Shown: in pieces, positions 59,307 through 64,000 of the stretch | How positions within the stretch are numbered: position 1 is the stretch's first letter | Layout: every line of letters starts with the position of its first letter | Origin: Plecoglossus altivelis | Lineage: Eukaryota; Chordata; Actinopteri; Osmeriformes; Plecoglossidae | Assembly (NCBI GenBank): GCA_036571765.1 | Contig: BROE01000001.1 | Location: 4,622,254-4,686,253 of the forward strand | Direction: 5' to 3' | DNA length: 64,000 nucleotides | Position numbers and translations under genes: made by a program | The notes under the pieces: generated by a model | Seen by the model: the letters and a program-made list of their open reading frames with translations, nothing else | Told to the model about the DNA's origin: nothing | Database searches by the model: none

Positions 59307-62198
59307 AGTACCTGGTCAGCCAGCGTCTGCGGGGAGGAGTACCCGATGCGTCCCCCATGTGAGATACACACCAGTTCAGCACTCAGCTCCAGAATGTGGG
59401 CCAGGGGCAGGTAGCCTATGTAGGTGTCTGTCTCACTGTTCACGCACGCACACACACGCACGCACACACACGCACAAAACAGACAGAGTGGTGAAAGGGT
59501 AGAGTGAAGATCCAGAGAAAACAGACACAAACAAGCCCATCGATCTCTATTGAGAGTGGCTTTAAAGGCCCAAGGGTAGCACTGTTCTGGTACACAGCAA
59601 CCTCATAACAACCCAGGCTAAGCTAGAGTAGGACAAACACCTGATAGATAGCTTTGGACCGGAGGTCACGTAAAGTGTGTTTGGATTTGCACTGCTTAAA
59701 CGAACACGCAAATAATACCTATGGCATTTTGGGAGACTCCTTTATCAAGTCAAAAAGGGGATCAGTATTGAACTCAACTCCGATTTAACAGCAGCAAGAT
59801 GTGATCAGCCTGTGCATGTGTGTGTGTGAATGTGTGAGTGTGTGTGTGTGTGTGCGCGCATGTGTGCCTACTTACTCCAAGTTGGGTATCCTCTCTGCCA
59901 TGCCTGTGATTCCAGCGATGATGTTGCTATGGGAGATCATGACGCCCTTGGGGATGCCAGTGGAGCCGCTAGTGTACATGATGACAGCAATGTCCGAGGG
60001 GAGGGGCTGCTGCCGCGGCAACGCCACTGGAGGGGGGGGGGGAGAGGTCTGGTTAGAGGAGGGGAGGTACACAACACCCACACCCACACAGGAGTACTGA
60101 TGGAAAAAAATAGGGTTTTTAACACCTTCTCTCTCTCTCTCTCTCTCTTGCTCCTCCACTCTCTCTCTCTTGCTGTCTCTCTGTCTCCCCCACTCTCTCT
60201 CTTGCTGTCTCTCTCTCTCCCCCACTCTCTCTCTTGCTTTCTCTCTCGCCATCTCTCTCTCCCCCACTCTCTCTCTCTCTTGCTGTCTCTTTCTCTCTCT
60301 GCCACTCTCTCTCTTGCTCCCCCACTCTCTTTCTTGCTGTTTCTCTCCCCCACTCTCTCTTGCCATCTCTCTCTCTCTTCCCCACTCTCTCTCTTGCTGT
60401 CTCTCTCTCGCTCCCCCACTCTCTCTCTCTTGCTGTCTCTCTCTCCCCAACCCTCTCTCCTGCTGTCTCTCTCTCTCCCCAACCCTCTCTCCTACTGTCT
60501 CTCTCTCTCCCCCACTCTCACTCTTGACGTCTCTGTCTCCTTACGTTTGTCTGGCCTGGAGCCCAGCTCCTGCACTGTGTCCATGTTGTGGACCATGATG
60601 CCGCGGGGCATGTCGGGCCAGGAGGTGGGCTTCCTGTCCACTAGGATGATGTGCTGCAGCCTGGGGACGTCCAGCAGGATGGCCTGGAGAGGGAGGGGCC
60701 ACACAGAGAGGAGGACATGTTCATTGACCGCAGTTCCACTCAGAGCTACATCAGTAAGCTTACAACATGACAACTATCGCTAGATGCAGTGGTTCTCCTG
60801 GCTCCCTGCTAGCTGGGTACTAGCTGGCTCTCTAGAGGCTCTGGGGCAGGGTGCACCTTGAGGCGGCTCTGCAGTAGGTCCTTGCTGGTGATGATGTGGG
60901 TCACCTCAGTCTCGTTGAGGCCGTGGGCTATGGCAGCTCCGCCCAGCGTGGAGTATAGGGTTACCACTGGAATCGAAAGAAACGCACCCATTTATGTGAA
61001 ATCCAGCGAACGGAAGAGCACTGTCTGCTCCAGCGAGGGGATAACATGTGCTTGGAGTGTTACGTGTGTGTACTCACATGGGAAGTTGTACATGAAGCAG
61101 GCCTGTGCCGTCACGATCCACTCAGCCCTGGTCTCACAGAAGATGGCCACGTTGCATTGAGGCTTCTGCCCCAGGGAGGACAGGCCACTGCCGAAACACA
61201 CAGCTGCCTGGTAGGCCTCCTCGTAGGTCAGCCAGTTATACTCCCCCAGGATGACCTGCGCAGGCACAAACCACCGCTGCTGAAAACCGCAGATCCACAG
61301 ACTCCACACCTCCCATGTACCTAACGGCCTCAGCGCCTGATTGGAGCAGCTTTGCCGAGGGGGCGGAGGGAGGACTGTAGCGCACAGAAGGGGGCGGTGG
61401 CACAGTTCCTCTTTCTCACATGCCGACGGCTGGAGCCTGACTCGGGAGCAGGGCGGAGTCTCGCCATGTTGTCATCTCCACGGAAGCAGAAATGTAAGGG
61501 AGAGAGAGCAAGCCAGAGAGAGCTGCACTTGCACGTCGCACCCCCCCCACACACAAACACACACACCCTCCAATCTTCCCACCAACATGTAATGACATAA
61601 CTAGTTCCAGGCTGTATCTCCATACTGGAGACAACTCTACTTCCCCCACCTCTGGGACCTTCTCAAAAACGGTCTCCTCTCTGTCTCTCCCTCCCTATCT
61701 CCGTCTCCTCTACCTCCGTTCACCTTCCTCCGTCTCCTCCACCCTCCTCCTCCCTCCATCTCCTCCCTCCCTCCATTCTCCTCCATCTCCCTCCATCTCC
61801 CCCATCTCTCCCTCTACCCCCCCATCTCTCCCTCTCATCCCCTTACCTTCTTTGAACACCTTGCCGTTGGGCTGTAGCTCGTCCTCCTCACTCAGCACCT
61901 CCCTGGTTCCCAGGCAGTCCCGGCGGGGGAAGCGCTGCACGGCGAACTCAAACACCTTGTCCAGGGTGCACACGCCGTCGTGCATGCCCGCCGCCAGCCC
62001 CCGCTGGCTGTTGATCGAGCGCCAGGGCCCGGCGGGGCGGCCGCTCACCGAGCGGGCCTTGGTGCGGCGGGCTCGCTCCAGGTTGTCGCCGGCGCCGGAG
62101 AACAGGTACCAGGGCAGGAAGGTGATGACGGAGTAGACCCACACCACGGAGCGGAACACCTGCAGCAGCAGGGGATTCATGTCCTCCTTCAGCTTCAT
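56142..62198 (-). CDS. acsl3: Long-chain acyl-CoA synthetase 3
   Basis: Acsl3 activates long-chain fatty acids to acyl-CoA (ATP to AMP) on the ER and lipid-droplet surface. Exons in order: 61847-62198, 61078-61255, 60857-60966, 60545-60683, 59876-60026, 59312-59435, 59082-59153, 58257-58396, 57666-57838, 57393-57467, 56981-57172, 56769-56883, 56515-56672, 56142-56299. These give about 711 residues against 720 in human. An N-terminal hydrophobic anchor (about 9-33) follows MKLKEDMN. Motifs are the AMP-binding loop YTSGSTGIPKG (277-287), GYGLTET (465-471), TGDIGEF (553-559) and the fatty-acyl-CoA synthetase signature starting [20 protein letters not shown] (569 on). The C-terminus is DIERLYGGK. 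All junctions keep frame except the first: exon 1 ends AAAGAAG|GTAAGG in phase 1 while exon 2 begins GTCATCCTG in phase 0, a one-base conflict. Human ACSL3 starts a few residues further upstream. Confidence 0.95.
58198..58234. repeat. (GT)n microsatellite in acsl3 intron 8
   Basis: About 18 GT units end roughly 20 bases from the acsl3 exon 58257-58396, just past that exon's donor. Confidence 0.93.
58408..58628. repeat. GACA/GAGA array at an acsl3 acceptor
   Basis: GACA and GA repeats on the plus strand give TCTC/TGTC pyrimidine repeats on the acsl3 strand. They abut the acceptor of exon 58257-58396 and serve as its polypyrimidine tract. Confidence 0.93.
58735..59058. repeat. 16-bp minisatellite with two unit types in acsl3 intron 7
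   Basis: About 20 copies of GTGTGTAGCGTAGCTG are interspersed with a second, 17-base unit, GTGTGTTGGGGTTGCTG. The array ends about 24 bases from the donor of exon 59082-59153. Confidence 0.96.
59160..59232. repeat. 15-bp purine tandem repeat at an acsl3 acceptor
   Basis: Copies of GGAGAGACAAGGGA repeat about four times. On the acsl3 strand this is a pyrimidine tract close to the acceptor of exon 59082-59153. Confidence 0.9.
60122..60535. repeat. Pyrimidine minisatellite filling acsl3 intron 4
   Basis: Imperfect 28-32-base units of the type CTCTCTCTTGCTGTCTCTCT plus CCCCCACT occupy most of the intron between exons 60545-60683 and 59876-60026. On the acsl3 strand they are purine-rich and start within about 10 bases of the donor. 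Confidence 0.94.
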
Positions 62199-64000
62199 CG
62201 CTCCTCTCCCTGGGTCAGAGGGGCGGGGGCCCAGGCTACGGCAGGAGGGGGTCTGGATAGGGGCGTTGGGCGGGACAGGGCGCTCTAAGGCCTGAGGCCG
62301 AACACGCTTCTCTTCTTGAGTTGAACAGAGAGACCGCCTCCCGGTCGTTTCTTGCTTAGTGAGAGGGTGATTCTCTAATGTGTGTGTGTGAGTGTGTGTG
62401 TACGCAGGGGATGTTATGAGAGAGGGGTGAAGGGATGGAGGTGGGGGAGGGAGGGGAGGGGGTGATGCAGGGATAGTGGTTGCTCAGGAGACCACGTCAG
62501 TAGGAACACATGCGTCTGCCCAGGGCTAAGCTCACCTGCAGAGACAGAGCAAGAAATCCAAAAACAGACAGTTAGTAATGTAGAACAGTACAATATAAAA
62601 AGGTACATAGACAACTAACTTACACCAGGCCTGCAAAGTTGACAGTGACACAGCCTTGACACTGGCCCCAAAATGAACACTTTAGGGACCTGATCTGGAT
62701 AAGAGAAAGCCAGCAGTCTCCTTCCTGGTCTGCAGTACTATCTGTTCACTTCCCCTGCTGTTGTTAGCACAACAATAGTTGCGCAACCCTTCTATCCAAA
62801 CAACACTTTAAGGGCCATGAACATAAATACAAGTCTGCAATTGAGTTGAAAACATCTTGAAACCAAACAAAACCAACTGCTAGCCCTTGACATGCAGCCA
62901 GCTCAGCATCTTCCCTGCTGTCTGGGTCAGTGTGGCGCCTGCAGCGTGCAACTCTGAAGGGTTAGACTGACTGGGACACATTCCACCACGACTCTGGTGG
63001 AGGTCTGGGGCCAGGAGCAAAGGAGGTGGAGAGAGAGCAAGGAAGAGAATGGGTGGGGAGAGAGGGACAGAGCGAGCCAGCGGGAGAGAGAGAGGGAGCA
63101 AAGAGGGAGAGGGAAAGAGAGAGGGAGCGAGAGAGGTTTCGAGTAACAACGCTAGCCGTGCAGCCTTCGTGACCTTCACCGCCTCCTCAGGAATCTCTCA
63201 CCAACTCCAGCTCACCCAGGTTAGACATGGGACTCCGACTGTAAAATAAAGTCCTTCTTAACCCTCTTGGAGCCATTTTCAATGAGGGCATGTCTTAGAT
63301 GTGGGCCAACTGTGAGGAGAGGCCTGGGTGACAGGAGGAAGCCTGGCTGGGTCTTTCTACAGCTGCCAAAGACAACCAGGTTCTGATGCCATCAGATCTG
63401 ACAATCCACCTCGTGTCACCACCAGCTCTCTCTCCAGCCATCAGCCCCCCCACACCACTACAGACCCCTCCGCTGGCCCCTCCCCCTCCTTTCCACGCAC
63501 ACTGCTCAAGCGATACGAGTGACAACCCGCCGCCCTCCCCGGTTTAGACTGCCTGAAAACGGTGAGTCAACCCTTCTGCTCTCCCACGGAGGAGTCGCTG
63601 ATCTCCGACTGCTGACAGCTATGCAGATACCTATCTGACCTGTCACGTGACTGCAGATCAGAGGTGACGAGGCAGCGGTGAATCACCTGCTAGTCCGTCC
63701 CCTCGTCAGCACTAATCTTCCCACCGAACCAGGGCAGACAGGGAAGGGATGCAGCGCTCCAGGGCAGAGACAAAACTTACTGTTTATTATTTGAAATCTT
63801 ATCTTCTCAGCGAGCCGCACAATCTCAGGGGTTATCGTTCTCAAGGTCGTAGACTGTATTAGTGGTTCTTTATCAGTGTATATGTCTGTTGTAGATAAAG
63901 ACAGGCGCGTCCAGTTTATCCTAATTATGTGCAACTGAGAGCGGTGATACCACAAAGTAGTTTCAGCTGTATTCCTTGACAGCTACACTTTTAACTACCA
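62199..64000 (-). other. acsl3 5' noncoding and upstream region
   Basis: No other gene is recognisable. A likely acceptor, GACCCAG, ends at 62210, so the first coding exon may begin at 62209. An acceptor fused directly to a donor (TCTCTGCAG|GTGAGC) sits at the 62536/62535 boundary. A GA-rich tract at 63030-63135 precedes less biased sequence. The transcription start is not identifiable. Confidence 0.45.
62511..62560 (-). promoter_or_regulatory. Candidate recursive (zero-length exon) splice site upstream of acsl3
   Basis: On the minus strand a pyrimidine-rich tract, TTCTTGCTCTGTCTCTGCAG, is followed immediately by GTGAGC, matching the fused acceptor-donor pattern of recursive splice sites. 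It could instead be the donor end of a noncoding exon or a normal acceptor of a 5'UTR exon. Confidence 0.3.

Noticed and set aside
58401..59530. Long minus-strand ORFs (over 270 codons) rich in Leu-His-Thr and Ser-Leu repeats
   Set aside because: They are translations of the 16-bp minisatellite and GACA/GA arrays in acsl3 introns. Only the embedded acsl3 exons are real coding sequence.
59830..60783. 317-codon plus-strand ORF, mostly Ser-Leu
   Set aside because: It is a translation of the pyrimidine minisatellite in an acsl3 intron plus the antisense of acsl3 exons.

Overview
The window is vertebrate genomic DNA and almost certainly from a ray-finned (teleost) fish. The genes are split by short GT-AG introns. 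Intergenic DNA is dense in CA/GT, GA/TC and tetranucleotide microsatellites. The secretogranin-2 gene carries a secretoneurin of the fish 'b' type. There are no bacterial features. One assembly gap (N, 30305-30726) lies inside a gene.

Layout, left to right. (1) 155-328, minus: the first coding exon of a muscleblind-like RNA-binding protein (mbnl2-like); the rest of that gene lies off the left end. (2) 329-22900: about 22 kb without a recognisable protein-coding exon. It is microsatellite-rich to about 15 kb, then a quieter block, then two interspersed-repeat remnants (20.9-21.7 kb). A CpG-rich patch at 8.46-8.87 kb may be an upstream promoter. (3) 22982-23313, plus: a two-exon gene for a 74-residue leucine-zipper microprotein with its own poly(A) signal, ending just before cul3. 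(4) 23974-34233, plus: cul3, with 14 coding exons visible and about 125 residues hidden in the gap. (5) 35378-37977, minus: dhrs12, 10 exons, tail-to-tail with cul3. (6) 38607-41717, plus: ap1s3, 5 exons, head-to-head with dhrs12. (7) 42986-44767, minus: scg2b, its whole coding region in one exon, tail-to-tail with ap1s3, with a probable noncoding first exon and promoter near 45.3-45.4 kb. (8) 45.4-52.9 kb: intergenic, repeat-rich. (9) 56142-62198, minus: acsl3, 14 coding exons, with a probable 3 kb 3'UTR to about 52.95 kb and 5' noncoding sequence to the right.

The genes are not an operon. They share a conserved neighbourhood: acsl3, scg2, ap1s3 and cul3 are neighbours on human 2q36, whereas dhrs12 and mbnl2 are on human 13q. 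Roles: Mbnl regulates RNA processing; Cul3 is the BTB-ubiquitin-ligase scaffold; Dhrs12 is a short-chain dehydrogenase; Ap1s3 is a clathrin-adaptor small subunit; Scg2 is a neuroendocrine granule prohormone; Acsl3 is a long-chain acyl-CoA synthetase of ER and lipid droplets.

The most notable observations are: a tandem array beside the gap that repeats the 3' end of a cul3 exon together with its 5' splice site; the small leucine-zipper gene upstream of cul3; a one-base reading-frame conflict at the first acsl3 splice junction; a triple AG acceptor in cul3; an ATG-only first coding exon in ap1s3; and a candidate recursive splice site upstream of acsl3.
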